Notes: generated from the sequence alone by a model not told the origin. DNA of 64,000 nt from Eremophila alpestris peregrina (GCA_009792885.1 WMCF01000016.1:8975062-9039061); one strand, 5' to 3'. Shown: positions 1 to 12,366, numbered from the stretch's first letter. Made by a program: numbers and translations.

Positions 1-2159
1 AGGCCTTCATCCTTCAGAGCCTGGTAAATCTTCCATGAAAATCGGTGAAATGGCTTCAGGTGACAGACGTGTGACAGCAGGTCAAGCCTGACCTTTGTGG
101 CTGGGCGGTTCACACAGTGTTCAATCCATTGAACTGATCCATGCCTGGGCTATGTCTCATACATCCCTTAGATCCCCCACAAGCAGAAACCACTTTGAGT
201 ACTTTGTTTTCCCTACTTAGGTAGGACTTTTTTTTTCTGCATGAAGTGAATCTCCTTCTAGGAGAAAAAGACATCAGGATAAATAAGGAGTGTGCTGCAA
301 ACCAAACATTATTGGGAGTATCTTCCTAGGAGTGGCAGGTTTGTCATTACTGAGCATTTGGGTTGACAAAAGAGCCAGCTACTGAGCCATGCTGTGTGTG
401 GCTGAAAAGTGCATCATGGCTGCTGTCCTTCTGCACACCTCATCTTACACAGTGTGGCCAGAGACACAAATAACATTTTCATGGTAAATTAATTTCAAAA
501 TTTCCAGGTACTAGTTCTACTGTAAGTTATTAAAAAAAAAGCATAGTAAAGTAAATATGGAAGCATGGCTTCTAATGTAAATGCTTGTGTAAATACTAGA
601 ATTTAGGCATTCATTATGTTTAAACTGAATTGAATCTATCCAGCATGCTGAGTCTAATTTCTAACATTGCTTGCTTCCCAGTATTTCTGCTGTGTCCTAT
701 TACAAACAAATTTTTCAAAGCAGTGGGATGCATCTTATAGGTAGGGTGTGGGGAACTGGAGAGATTTGATTGGGTTACAAAGCTGTAACAGGACCTGATT
801 TTGGATGGTTTAGTAGACCATATGGCCTTCCTTGCAGGGCTGAGAGGCCCCCTTTGCAGCCAGAAGCTTTGCAGCTTCTGGGGTTTTTGTGCAAGGAGGT
901 TTTTCTGTTTTTATGATCTGGAGACAGGTTTTGGCTGGAGTAGTTTGAGATGGTGTGGAAACTCATTCTTTTCTAAACTGCTGTTCTCAGGCTGTGAGTT
1001 TTCTTTTTCTTCCCTTCTACAGAGCTTGGGTTTGGAAATGTCTCCTTGCGAAATAAAAGATGATCTTGAAACTTTATGGCAGGCTCATCATTTCTCAGAG
1101 CATGGCTGCTGTAATAGTCATCAAAGCACTAAGGAAACTGTGGCAGCTTTGCTTTAACTCCTGCTAGTCACTGAACTTTAATCCTAGTTTTACAGCAGTA
1201 TAAAAAGTGTCATTAAGCTGATCATAAATCACTTGGTTTGCTGGGAAAGCTGTTAGAACCATTCTGCTCCCACAGAAGAGGTGCTTGGTTTGTGATGACA
1301 AGTTTAAATGCAGCTGTGAAAAAAATAACCCAGTGCAGTGCAAGCAAGATGTTGGTATTGGCTGGGAGAGGTCAGTCCTGGCAAACCTGGAGCTGAAAAG
1401 AAGCAATTTAATCCAAGTGGATGCATTTATGAGTCTTTGCTGGGCTTTGCTGTTTCTGGGTGTCTCTGGGGTGATTTCTGCCAGGAGCAGGGTAACTTGC
1501 CTGGTGCTGCCTGCAGGGAACAGAGTCCTTCAGTGGCCACTTGATTTTTCCATGTACAAAACTGCATTTCTACCCTCCTATCACCCCACTCCTGGTACAG
1601 AATAAGATGTTTCAGGTGCATGCTGAGGTGTGTCACCACATCTCCTGGAGCCACTGCTGCAGGACTGAGCAGTGCTGTGCAACTTGGCTGCAACAGGACT
1701 CTCCTGTTACCTGTGTGTGACCCCTTTAGTACTGAAAATTTCAGTGCTAAAAGCTACCAATTAGACAAATGGTGTGTTCAGAGCTGGGGACTAATTTGAA
1801 GTAGATGATTTTATGCTCACAAATTCACAGCCTTTTAAAATTGCCTTAACAAATACCAGTGTTCTCTTTATTCAGCCTTCTGCTGTACAGGGGGTGATTT
1901 GTGACCTTCAGCCTGTGTGCCTGGCCCAGAAATGGCAGCTGCTTGCTGAGTTCTGTTGGGCAAACATGTCCAAGATCACAAATTAGGTAAATCATATGTG
2001 AATGAAAATAACGTGACAGGTTCAGGATGTGAAGGAAAAGGAGGGTTTTGGGTTTTTTTCCTCACAGCTCAAGTCTATTAGACAGAGTGCTGGAGAGCTA
2101 GACATTTGGTTTAATCCCAGAAGTTCATCTTTCTCTGTGCCAGAGTTACTCTGCTTCAT
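1..2159. other. Gene-free stretch; weak exon-like sequence at 1023 and 1276
   Basis: Unique, moderately AT-rich sequence with no repeat family recognised. Two plus-strand segments follow good pyrimidine-tract acceptors: one from 1023 (after CTTCCCTTCTACAG) that stays open to a TAA at 1155, and one from 1276 (after CTCCCACAG) to a GTCAGT donor-like site at 1371, whose frame is cysteine-rich (CLVCDDKFKCSC). Neither matches a protein I know, so neither is called as a gene. Confidence 0.5.
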
Positions 2160-2370
2160 TTAAAATGAGTCTTCAAATCGGTTTTTGCTAAATTGCTGCA
2201 AAATCCTGTGTGGATGCTCTTCAGTTGATTTAATCTTGGTTTATGTTGATTTAGTTTCTTGCCAACTTTTGCTAAATCCATTTGAGACAGAGTTAAATCA
2301 ACTTATGAGTGTCCTTGCAATTTAATTAAATCGACTGATGTAGCTAATGTAACTGATTGTAATTAAATGC
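2160..2370. promoter_or_regulatory. Candidate regulatory cluster of TTGATTTA-type motifs
   Basis: Four closely related 11-mers lie within 115 bp: AGTTGATTTAA (2223-2233), TGTTGATTTAG (2244-2254), and on the opposite strand TTAAATCAACT (2293-2303, the exact reverse complement of the first) and TTAAATCGACT (2326-2336, one mismatch). The surroundings are AT-rich, with TTTAATTAAATC and TAATTAAATG segments of homeodomain type. TGATTTA cores are bound by some HOX/TALE complexes in known vertebrate enhancers; assigning that here is inference. Function is unproven. Confidence 0.35.
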
Positions 2371-2429
2371 AAGCAGCTTTTATATAAAGACAAGCCCTGA
2401 GGGGGTTCAGGAAATCCCATCTCATGTTC

Positions 2430-2500
2430 CCATTAGCCCCTACAAGGAGTTTGCTCACAGTTTGCCACCTCTGCCTCTGATCCTTGTCCCAGAGCAGAAC
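2430..2500 (+). repeat. Local repeat copy A (pair with 3297-3375)
   Basis: TTGCTCACAGTTT at 2451-2463 and CTGATCCTTGTC at 2477-2488 recur at identical spacing (26 bp start to start) at 3324-3336 and 3350-3361. The similarity extends weakly leftward through CCCATTAGCCCCT versus CCCATGAGCCTCT. Same orientation, offset about 873 bp. It may be a diverged segmental duplication or two copies of an unrecognised interspersed repeat. Confidence 0.65.
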
Positions 2501-2503
2501 TTT

Positions 2504-3296
2504 GCTTTGTTGGGCTGTGCCTTATGTTTACAATGAACTCCATCCCTGGTGGCTCAGCCTCATGGCTCTGCCACGCTTCTGCCATCCCTTCCTTGGGTGA
2601 CCATGTGCCCACAGCCTGGTGGAGAATGGCACTGGCTTGCTTGCTGCCTTGGACAATGATAACCTGCTCAGGTGGTCGTTCTGAATATTGACTTTTGCCT
2701 AGAAATGCATTGCTTTTTCTTGTTCCAGGCCTCAAAATGGAGGCAGTGGTCTGTAATGATATAATCTTCCAGAAAACATCCAGGTCCCAGGACCCAAGGG
2801 CTGCTTGTTACTCTCCAGCAAGAAGTCCTGCTATTTAAGGGAGCAAAGGTCCTGTGTGAACACTAATTTCTCTGGTTTTGAATGATAGAAGAAAGGACCA
2901 GATGGGAAAGCAGCCAGAGCAGGCTGTAGCATCCTTTTCCCCTCTGCTGGCATTGCATTGACTAACTGCAGTGACAGCAAAGTCAAGGAGTATCCCTCCT
3001 CTTCTACCCCCTGGTACTACTGTCCCCAAAAGTCTGGGTAGCAGAGGAAGAGCAAGAGCACCATTTATGACCACACAAGGTTTAAATTTTCTGTGTTGTT
3101 TTTTTTTCTCCTGCTCTGTTTCTAGCTCAGTTGACATATTAAGAAAACATTAATAGCCTCTGATGATAGTTTCATGCTCTGTTTACATCCTTGCTAATGG
3201 GAGCACTCTCAATGAGCTGAGGTACCATGTGCAGATGTGCCACTCAGTGACAAGCCCACAGGGAGTGCGGGGCTCTTCATGCCCTGGTACTCAAGG
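2504..3296. other. Gene-free stretch between the local repeat copies
   Basis: Unique sequence. Opposed short frames near 2.83-3.15 kb overlap each other on both strands, which is typical of chance frames. A T10 run lies at about 3099. Nothing functional is seen. Confidence 0.5.
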
Positions 3297-3375
3297 CTGA
3301 TCCCATGAGCCTCTAAGAGGAGGTTGCTCACAGTTTATTCTATCTGCTTCTGATCCTTGTCTTTAAGGGACTTTA
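3297..3375 (+). repeat. Local repeat copy B (pair with 2430-2500)
   Basis: Second member of the pair, sharing the TTGCTCACAGTTT and CTGATCCTTGTC blocks with no length change between them. The middle 13 bases differ at several positions, so the pair is not recent. No terminal repeats or target-site duplications are evident at either copy. Confidence 0.65.
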
Positions 3376-6300
3376 GAAATGATCTTTGGGCCCTGAGGGC
3401 CCAGACTGGGCTCTTGCACTGCAGCTGCTGCCAGATATATGTGTGATGGAGATTCTTTTTCAAGGGGCATTAAACCTTCATAGGACCCACCTTGTCAAGG
3501 GCTTGTAGGCTCCTTTTTTCCTCTGTCATCTACCTCTTCTCTCAGCCTGGAGTAACCCTGAGTCTTTATTGTGCCCTATTATCTCTCTTTGCAGCTGTGC
3601 CATGCCTGCAAAAGCAGTGGAGAGTGGCACTTGGGCTTAGTGAGCTGAGCTTGGGCATTGGCCCAAGAGGCAACAAAAAAGGAAAGTGGCTGAGGAGAAA
3701 CCCCATGTGCAGGGAATTCTGAGGTGCATCCATGGCTAAGGAATAGGAACTCAGGTCAGGTGGTGAGATGGGAGCCAGCAGAGCTTCCAGAGCATCAGTG
3801 GGAGGGGATTTGTAGACATAAAGGGAAGTGGCTGGCTTAAAAAAAAAACCAAAACAAACCACAAAAACTATTCTCTGTGATTATTTGTAGAGGAATGTGG
3901 TAGACATGCCCAAACCACCTTTTCTAGGATGGAGTTACTGGTGAAAACTGAGGTCATCTTAGAACAGCTGATTGTAAAATTCAGCTGTCTGAAGACTGGT
4001 AAGTCTCAGTGCAGTGTGTCAGAAGAGACAGGGCAGCCTTTAGCTGACATATTTCAAGAAAGTGTTGGAAATGGGCCAGGCTGGATGGCTGGAGAGAAGC
4101 TGACATCTTGCAGAACAGCTGAGGAAAGCTGAGCAAGGAAGAGTTGAACCAATGAACCAGCAGACACCAGGCTACTGAGAGCCTTTGGGAGTGAGGGAGG
4201 GAAGGTACCCTGAAAGACACTGAAGGAAAAAGTGAATATGATACCATCTTTCTCAATCTGTGGAAGTTGAGTGGGGGAAAAAGAAATCTTAAGGGACAGC
4301 CCAGATGTTCGTCTGGATGTTAGGTGGAGCAGATAAAATGATTTGCACCTAAAAATAGATTTTGCTTCTGGAAATGCTATAGCAAAGAATGAGTGAATTC
4401 AAAGCACTGAATTTTGTTCATTTGTTAAAAATCCAATTTGGCGTGCTCTACTCACCCTTAGCATGCATTTAGATTTTTAATGAGTGAAAAAATTTGGAAA
4501 GTGATTTTGATTATTTTGACGTTGTTGAAAGAGAACAGAGAAGTGGAGAAGTTAATGAAGGAGAGAAAAAAGGATATTTATAATGTTCTCAGCCCTCTCT
4601 CTAGCACCAGGGAGTGCTTTTGTACATGAGGATCACAAGTGTGTTGCCAACCACCATCAAGGCAGAGGAAGGAAGCAGAGCAGAGCTGCTGAGACATAAG
4701 AGGAGCATGTGCCATGTGCAGTATGTACCTGTGTGAGATGTGTGTAGCCTCCTATATGCAAGTCAAAAGTCCACTTAAATAATGAAAACAGCATGAGAAT
4801 GCTATAAACATGGAAAAAGCGGGGGGGCTGCTGGTGTGGGGATGTGCTGTAAGATATTCTGAGCATTTAGGGCAAAACCCCCTACAGCAGGTTCAGCCCA
4901 GAGAAAAATAGGGAGAGAGCGAAGGGGGAATAAGAACCTCCAACAATGAGTGCAGAGCCTGCTGAATGTTAGTATGAAACATATGGGTGTTATGTAGCTC
5001 CCTTAACTGAAACTTTTCATATTTTGAAGACTTAACTCCCTGAATTTTTGTTGCTGTTTTATTTAGCCAAAACCCCCTAGAAAACCAACAGCATCATTTT
5101 GCCACCAAAAAACCCCACAAGGGAGTTTCCTTGGAATGCTGGGCCAAGATGTTCTAATGGGTGGGGGGGAAAAAACTTTAAGCTGAAAACTGTCATCTTG
5201 CATGAAAAGGAGGTAGTTAGTGGTTGTTATTTTCAGTTTAAAAAAGTCTTCACAGCACCCTCTTGACACTGTAAGTGATCTCTAATTATCTGGAAAACAC
5301 TTTTATCCTGTGGAGGAAAAGATCAGGCAAATCAGTGACTGCATTTTAAGGAGTGCACTCAATAGATATTTCCTCTTTTAGCTGTGAAGATGTGGAGCAG
5401 GGAGGGAGAAAAGGACAGAGAGTGGACTACAGAAAAAAAGAAATTAAGGGAAAAATGAGGAATAAAGTAACTACTGCTGGTGCAGTATTTCATTTATCTT
5501 TTATCCTACTGTGTTTTCCAGCAGGAGTTCTCTGGCAGAATGGTTTTGAGGAGAGGGATAAGGGTGTGAGCTTTCCGTACTGATAATAATGTAGTTAGCA
5601 ACTCTGCATTTCATAAAGAGATGACTAAATGAAATAAGTGAATAAAATCATAAACACTGAGCTGGCTGTGTGTGAACTGCTCATCTGCTGCTGGGTAGTA
5701 AACATTCAGTTTGAACCTGAGCTTTTTTGTAAAAATTGTCTATTGAGATATTATTTTCAGATGTTTAATACAATGTACTTTTTTTTTTCCCTTTTGTTTG
5801 CAAATGAACCTGTTTGGTTTGGGGAGGACAGAGGGACTTGGTAGCCGGGAGAGGGGATCCTGAGAGCAATGAGACCCATCTTCCTGCCATCATGTGTGGA
5901 TTGCTAATGACAGGAAGGAGGGGTAATGTGGGATGTTAATAAGTATCTTACTCAGGGATCTGCAAAACAACAGGAATTCCCAAACAGGGCAGGAGATGTA
6001 CCACAAATCACATCCATGCACAAAGTGAGCATACTCACAAGAGAAAGGAGCCATGTGGTCATGCAAGAGCAATTGGGTGGGTTTTGAAATGTAGTTTCAT
6101 TTCATTAAACTTCAGTGTTTTTCAGGAGCTCTTTCTCAGCCACACAGATCCTGCTGCAAGCATCCTTGTGTTTTGCTGCTTGGTAGACTATGAAATGTAC
6201 TTAGTTACAGTGCTCTGTCCCTGACCAAAGAATTACTCTGATTCTCACAAATATCTTTTATTATTAATTATTTTTAACTTGACCTCTACATTCCCTGTGG

Positions 6301-9229
6301 AGCAGGAGCAAATATATATTCCCAGCACCACTGTGACATTCTTGGGCAGTAATTTATTTCCTTTCTTTATGTTCCCAAGATTCATAAGACTGTTTTTAAA
6401 GCTAAAGCAAAAGCCATGGGAGATTTGTGCAGTCTTTTTAGGAGGAAGGTCCTGCTCCTCCATAGAACAGGCTGGAGCATTCTGTTGGATTTGATGAGGA
6501 CTGAGCAGTGTAGAAACTGAGGCATACGCACTGTGTGAGTGCTGGTTGCTGGTGGTTTTGTGCGTTCTCTACTGCCACAGCTGAATTTTTGTGGGATTTC
6601 TTCACAGAATGTGCTTAGAATATGGCTATAAGTAAAAAGCTTATCTTTGCCCTGGATCGTTCTGGAGCTATGGGAAGTCCCATCTGCCCCATGCACAGAT
6701 CCTGCCCTTTAAAGCTGTATTTTTGCTTTCAGGTGAGACCATATTTTTATAATAGTCACTAGTTTCTCTTATAGGTTTCTAAGCTAGGAGACCCCCTCTC
6801 ACACAGGGACCCTGTATTTCCTTGAAGTTCCACTAAGGTGTTTTGCAGAGTGGGTCTGATTAATGCAGCCTGCTGAGAAAGGTTCATTAAGGACAAGGTT
6901 TGTTGTACAAGTGTATTCAAAATTCCCCTCCCAGACTGTGCAGTTTGAAAGGGAAATTGGCTGAATGTGGCCATTGCAGCACATCTGCAGCACCTCTCTG
7001 GAGAGATGCAGCTCTCTTGCAGCAGTACTGCCTCAGCAAGGTAATTTGGGTGAATCCAGAGCCTTGTGCATTTGTGCTCACCCTGGTAAAGAAACCTGCA
7101 TTGGGGTAACATTGCTGTAGCATGAAGGCTCCTCTGGGAAAAATATATTCCTGTGGCCTTGCAGTCAAATTTAATGACAACACATTAGCAAACCCAAGAG
7201 GGCTGATTGGTTCGAACATCTTTATGCTTTATCCTCACTGGAGCTGGGCTGCAGCCTGGCTGTGGGGGGCTGTGTCTGTGATCAGGAGCTGTGAGCATCC
7301 TGCTGCCTGCCTTAACCAGGGTCTCCTGCTTGTCTGGCCCCAGGGTGGCAGGTGGGTGACAGCAGCAGCAGCACTTGTCACCTCCCCTTTGACATGAGAA
7401 TTGCCAGCAGCTGCTGTTTAAACTTCAGGCCTGGAGCTTGGCTATGAAGGCTGCCTTCCCCCAGCTGCTGCCAAAGGGAGGGTTAATTAACCCATGGGTG
7501 TTGTGGAACTGGTGAGATTTACATTGGGGGATGGAATTGCTCTGGGGACAGGTGACCCTGCAGGACATGAGCCACATGGAGGCAGCAGGCTGAGGTACAG
7601 AGGTGGGGGCTGCCAGGGCTGTGTTGCTCCCCAGTGTCCCACTGCAGCCTGGTTCAGCTCACACCTGGAGCTCAGGTAACACTGGGGAAAGGAGTTCAGT
7701 AGCATCTTCCAGTCCATAGATGCTTTGTTGTTTGGCTCATGCTGCAAAGTCAGTAGCTGTTGATTCCCAGCTGTTGATGTGAAGTAAAACTGAAGCATCA
7801 TATTTTTGTGGGTTTAGAGTTACCTCATAAAAGAAGAGAAAAAGTGATTTGGTAGTACTATAAATGTTGTATTTCCATGCTGGTAATAGGAGGGAAATGA
7901 ACCCAGGGCACTGTTGTCCCTTAGGCTTTCCCTCTGTGATAGCAGGTCCTGTCCTGCTGACTTATGGAGAAAACCAAACCATGGAGTCACTTCTGGAACT
8001 CTTGCATTTGGCTCGTGGTTTTTAGGCACGTGATAGCACTTGGGTTTAGCACCTGTTTAAGGAATGTGCAGCTGTTGTCTACTTCTCCATCCCCTCTAAA
8101 CGTTGCTGTTGCTCAGGATTTTATATCAATCCACAAAGAGGTTGAAACAAAGCATAATGAAGCAGGAATAAACATAGAAATTACCTGTGAGGTAACCTAA
8201 TAACTGTTTGATAGAAGAGGAACTCACTTGTGACAGAAATTAGAAATAAAATTAAAACAGCTCTTCAAATGTGTTTTCTTTCTACTTCCCTCTGTTCCTC
8301 TAGGAGTTGAAATGAGAGAGGGCATGACAAAATACTGAGCTGGATATAAAATACTGCTTTCTTTGCTGAGTTTGGCCCTGCTGTAATCCTAACTGTTTGT
8401 GATTGAGCAGGTTTGAAGTATCACAGGCTAGGGATTTTTTATTTGCTCTTTAAATAGATTCACATGTGAATGAAGCATCCCTGGCTGTGTGACTCTCAAC
8501 TGGTCTTTAGTGAAATTTCATGTATTTTTAGCAAGACCCTCTGCTTCCTAGTCCATTCTTGGGCCAAAACTTTTTTGTTTTTCTCAATTAGCAGACCAAC
8601 CTTTTTGGCATGACTGGGTTTTGCTGTGTGAGCAGTCTTCCAAGTCCCTGCCTGCGGAAGTTTAGCCAGCATGGCTCTGACACAGAGTGGAGTCTTGACT
8701 CGAGGCTGCATGTGACCAGCAGAGATGGTGACAAACCCTCTGTATAGAAAACTTCTCTGCTTAATGTTGGAAAGCTTCTTCAGGCCACCTTCTCCTTTTT
8801 TAATGAACTCCAGCCCTTGTTGACTAGCACACTGATTTCTAAATTCCATTGGAGATGTCTTATGCAAAGACTAAACCTCTTGAGGTGTACAGTGACATGG
8901 AGGACATTCCCAAGGGAACATCCTCTGGAGAAGGCCCCTGAGCACCAGCCTCCCTAGTTCATTGGACACAGCTTTTCTCTTAAGGTGGTCCTTGCAACAT
9001 GCTCTGTCACACAGGCAGGGTTCTGAATTTCATTTTATTTCTGTTTTATTGGTCCCAGAGAAGAGCAAAGGGAATTTCTGTTGCTCGCAAGGAAGAGTGG
9101 AGGTGGTTTAGCCACAAGAAGTACTCAGTGTGGTGTGGAGAATTTACTGCACAGAAGCACCTGTTTTTAATTAATCTTTTGAACCAATTTGGTTCTAGCA
9201 AACTAATTCCATTAACAGGCTAAGCAGAA
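3376..9229. other. Gene-free stretch
   Basis: Unique sequence with shifting composition: a purine-rich patch around 5395-5470, AT-rich sequence at 6242-6280 (TTTTATTATTAATTATTTTT), and a GC-richer patch at 7.24-7.70 kb containing (CAG)4 at 7360-7373 and the palindrome at 7480. A 123-codon minus-strand frame at 8496-8867 is lysine-rich because the plus strand is T-rich; no family is recognised. No gene is supported. Confidence 0.5.
7480..7493. other. Perfect palindrome GGGTTAATTAACCC
   Basis: A 14-bp perfect palindrome, followed directly by a second one, CCCATGGG (7491-7498, overlapping). It resembles the HNF1 consensus GTTAATNATTAAC but lacks the central spacer base, so it is at best a variant homeodomain site. 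It sits in a locally GC-rich stretch (7.24-7.48 kb) with a short (CAG)4 run at 7360-7373. Confidence 0.9.
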
Positions 9230-9490
9230 TAATGACAGGCACAGCTGCTATAATTCCTTGTTATGCTTCTAGTTAAAACAAAATCCTCTTTGCATCAAGA
9301 AACACTAATCGAATGTGTTCATTATGAAATCTTTGGTAGTTGGGCACATCCAAATGTTTCACATGTGTTTTCATAATTTTCCCCTCCCTACGATATGAAC
9401 GAAGTGTGTAAATGAGGAGGTGATTTCTCCCCAGAGAAACAGAGTAATTGGTGCATTAATGTTCCTGAGATAAATCAAATTGAAAACCCC
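9230..9490. promoter_or_regulatory. Candidate conserved non-coding element
   Basis: An AT-rich, low-repeat stretch dense in developmental transcription-factor-like words: TCTTTGCATC (about 9288), CACTAATCG (about 9304), TTCATAATTTTCC (about 9370), GTGTGTAAATGAGG (about 9404), GTAATTGG and GCATTAATG (9445-9461). It also keeps isolated CpGs (AATCGAAT, CTACGATATGAACGAA), unusual in this CpG-poor background. This texture is typical of vertebrate conserved enhancers, but conservation cannot be seen from one sequence. Confidence 0.3.
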
Positions 9491-12029
9491 TGCTATGCTT
9501 ACGTATAGGGTAGACTTTCATATTAGTTCTAATGTTATTTGGGACTATTTCAGTTGGTTTTTCAGTTTTGAGTTGTTTGCTCACTTACCAGCCAGACCTG
9601 TGTTCAAATGATCACTTGCTGTCTTCAGGGAACTCAATTACGGTCTCACTACTAGGAAAAAGAGTGTCAGACCATCTAGCTCAGTTATCTGATCCCTGCC
9701 AGTATTAAAGTATGGCCAGAGAAAAGGGGACAGTGTCAATGTGTACACTGCTCATTCCTTGTGTGCACTCTTTCCCCTGCTCTTGTCTCATAGTCCTGGC
9801 TGGGTGCCCTGATCCTGGAGCCTTGGCTGCAAGGTGGTGATGCTCTATTGAATCCCACCTGTGATTTTAACCTCCTCCCCATCCTTCAGCTGTGAATTCC
9901 ACAGTGCAGCTGTAAACCCTGCAAGAACAACAGCCCTGCTTCATTTGGTTTAAATGATTGTCCTTGTGGGTGCCCTAAATCCCCAGGGTACCTGTGTCTC
10001 CAGCTAAAAGGCAAAATGCTTGGGGAGGAGGGAAATATTGTGGGGACATGAGTGATCAAGTTGTGGAGCAGGCAAAATATGAAACCCAAGGAGGCAAGAA
10101 GGAAATGTGGGTTCAGATCTATCACTCAGCTTTTGAAGGAATGCCTCCTGCTTGTCATACTTGAATTTTCCTGTGCAGGGATGTGCTGCTGCCCTTCAGA
10201 GATTTACAGCTTACCCTGGAGATCTGACATTGCTAATTTCTAAAAAGTGCTGGTTTTCCAAACTGGATTTATCACTAAGAAACAGATGAGGTTTCATGGC
10301 TTAGACTCAAGTCATCCACCCTGAGAGAACAGTGTAGAAGGAGGAGGTGCTGGCATGGTCTGAATTCTTCCCTGCTGGAGCAAGTGGGAAGCATAAACCA
10401 GGAGTGAGCCCAGGTTCTCTCCTGAACCTGAGACTGCCTTTTATCCATGCTGCAGTGTTATCACCCAAAATCCTTGCCTGTAAGTGGCCTTCTTCTGAGA
10501 TGTCATATCTCAGTTTATCACTGTGAGGAAGTTGTAAAGCTTTCTGATCCTGTTAGCAGCGGCACCATCTCCGGGTGTGCTGACCTCAGGTCCAGCTGGT
10601 GAAATATCCTGGCTCCCTGCTGTGAGAGTTGACTGGCTGGAGCTGTGCCATGAAGGCTTCGTGTCCAAAAGCATCCTGTCTTCAGATAGAATGCTCTTGT
10701 AAGCTGCTCCAGTTTCCTTGTGTGTTTTTATAATGCCTAAAACCCCATTAGAGCCCTGATGTCCGTCTGGGGTATCTTACCCTACAAACAAAAAGTAAAA
10801 AGGGTACTGTTGAACTCTTGGGAAAAGCACTGATTTGCTACGGTGGGGCTACAGCTGCTTGTATGCCCTTAGGGACATGATACTGCTCTACCTGTGTGGG
10901 TTCTATTGCCTGCAGAGCATCTGTGGGGCAGCTCTTGCAGTCAGTGAGCATTTGTTAGATTTACTGTGAACGGATGTGAGGAAATGGGCTCTTGATTTTT
11001 GTGGAAATGCTTTCAGTGTAGCACAAGGGAAGGGAAGAGAAGAAGGAAATCTAAGTCACTGAGATAATTTTGAAACTGTCTGCCCCACTGTGAGATTGCT
11101 GAGTGATTTTAGAAGTGATGTTCAGCACAGCTTATCAGCTTAGCTTAGGAAGAACTAGAAATTAGAGAGTGATGGAGGCCAACCTTCAGAGACCAGCTTT
11201 GTCAGAGAAGGCAGCTGCCAAGCAGAGCTTTATGTGACTTGTAGGCAGCGGAGCAAGACTTGCAATCCTTATGGCTCCAGCTTTTGCAGTAGCTTGCTGC
11301 AGATAAAGAAATGCACAATCCTCTGCTGACTGCATCCATCCTCTTGCAGAGGTGTGTGTGGGCAAGCAGCATCCATATCTCAATTTTCCCACCTGAGGTA
11401 GCTTCAAACCTTCTCCAGAAAGATAAACAGGTGTGGATCAACCAGAGCTGTGATCGCTCCCCATCTGGGATTAGTTTCTGCTGTGTTGGTTAGGGAGATG
11501 CAGGTGTCCAAGCTGAAAGCTGCTGAGCATTGGTGATGGCAGTGTCAGGAGGTGAGTGCAGCAGCTGCAGCACCCCTGCACAGGGAGTGTTGTACCCAGC
11601 TTGAGCAGCCCTCAGCTCATGGGGCTGCATTCTTTCTATGGAACATGGCTGTTGTTTTTCCTGTTGCTCTCACTCTGTCAGTGCAGATTGAATATCATCT
11701 TTGCTACCTGCAGAACACCCACATAAATTTACAATCTGCTTTTTTTTTTATGGTTAACAATCCAGTGCCACTTTTCTCTAGGAAAAATCCAGGGTATCCA
11801 GCAGAGTTATGCCAGTAACACACTTGGCATGGAAGGCTGATTGGAAAATCTTTTTGCTTCTGTGTGAATAAACCCCTGACACCCCCAGAGAGTGGTGTGC
11901 AGCTTCTTCCTATAAATACTGATCAATGATGCTAAAAGCAGAAAGGCCATCCATTGCTAATTACAAAGCTACTTCTGCCAGGCCAGTAAAAGATGATGTT
12001 TTATCCACTCTTTGCTTTCAAAACTCACT
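9491..12029. other. Gene-free stretch
   Basis: Unique sequence. A segment at about 9663-9690 (GTCAGACCATCTAGCTCAGT) faintly recalls old reptilian LINE ends but is too short to call. A small CpG-containing patch lies at 10556-10580 (GCAGCGGCACC, CTCCGGG). The homopurine tract is at 11025. Nothing else is seen. Confidence 0.5.
11025..11049. repeat. 25-nt homopurine tract
   Basis: An uninterrupted run of A and G built on AAGGGAAGGGAAGAGAAG. Homopurine runs of this kind can adopt triplex-like structure; at 25 nt this is marginal. No neighbouring feature gives it a role. Confidence 0.8.
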
Positions 12030-12366
12030 GTATTTGCACGAATTGATAACAATTTCTCTCTCTTAGCTGACATTGAATATGATGGTATTTGAGCTGCAGC
12101 TCCCAGAGTGTCCAGCATAAGCAGCACTCCAAAAATTCAGAAAAACACCAACAAACTAAGGAAACACCAAATTTAAAAAGACCCCTAAATCCCATAGCAG
12201 CAAAATAATAATCACTGTTAACATTTCAAGGCTTAATGCTTCAGCTATGGTACTTAATCGATAATTGAAGTTTCAACAGAAATGTAATGCTTGAAATTCA
12301 TGCAGTTAATTTTATTGCTAGCACTTGTAATTTGAAAGCAATTCTGAAATCAATACGACTGGTTGC
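12030..12366. promoter_or_regulatory. Candidate conserved non-coding element, AT-rich
   Basis: About 330 bp of AT-rich sequence with words such as GCACGAATTGATAACAAT (about 12036), AATAATAATCACTG (about 12204), TACTTAATCGATAATTGAAG (about 12251), CAGTTAATTTTATTG (about 12303) and CAATACGACTGG (about 12352). ATCGATAAT is an uncommon CpG-containing homeodomain-like word. It ends at a T17 tract. No coding frame of note overlaps it. The call rests on texture alone. Confidence 0.28.

Noticed and set aside
8496..8867. 123-codon lysine-rich minus-strand frame, considered as a ribosomal-protein pseudogene
   Set aside because: The basic composition comes from a T-rich plus strand; I could not match it to any specific ribosomal protein, and no poly(A) tail or target-site duplication flanks it.
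9660..9720. GTCAGACCATCTAGCTCAGT segment resembling old reptilian LINE or SINE ends
   Set aside because: Only about 20 bp looks similar, with no extension on either side.
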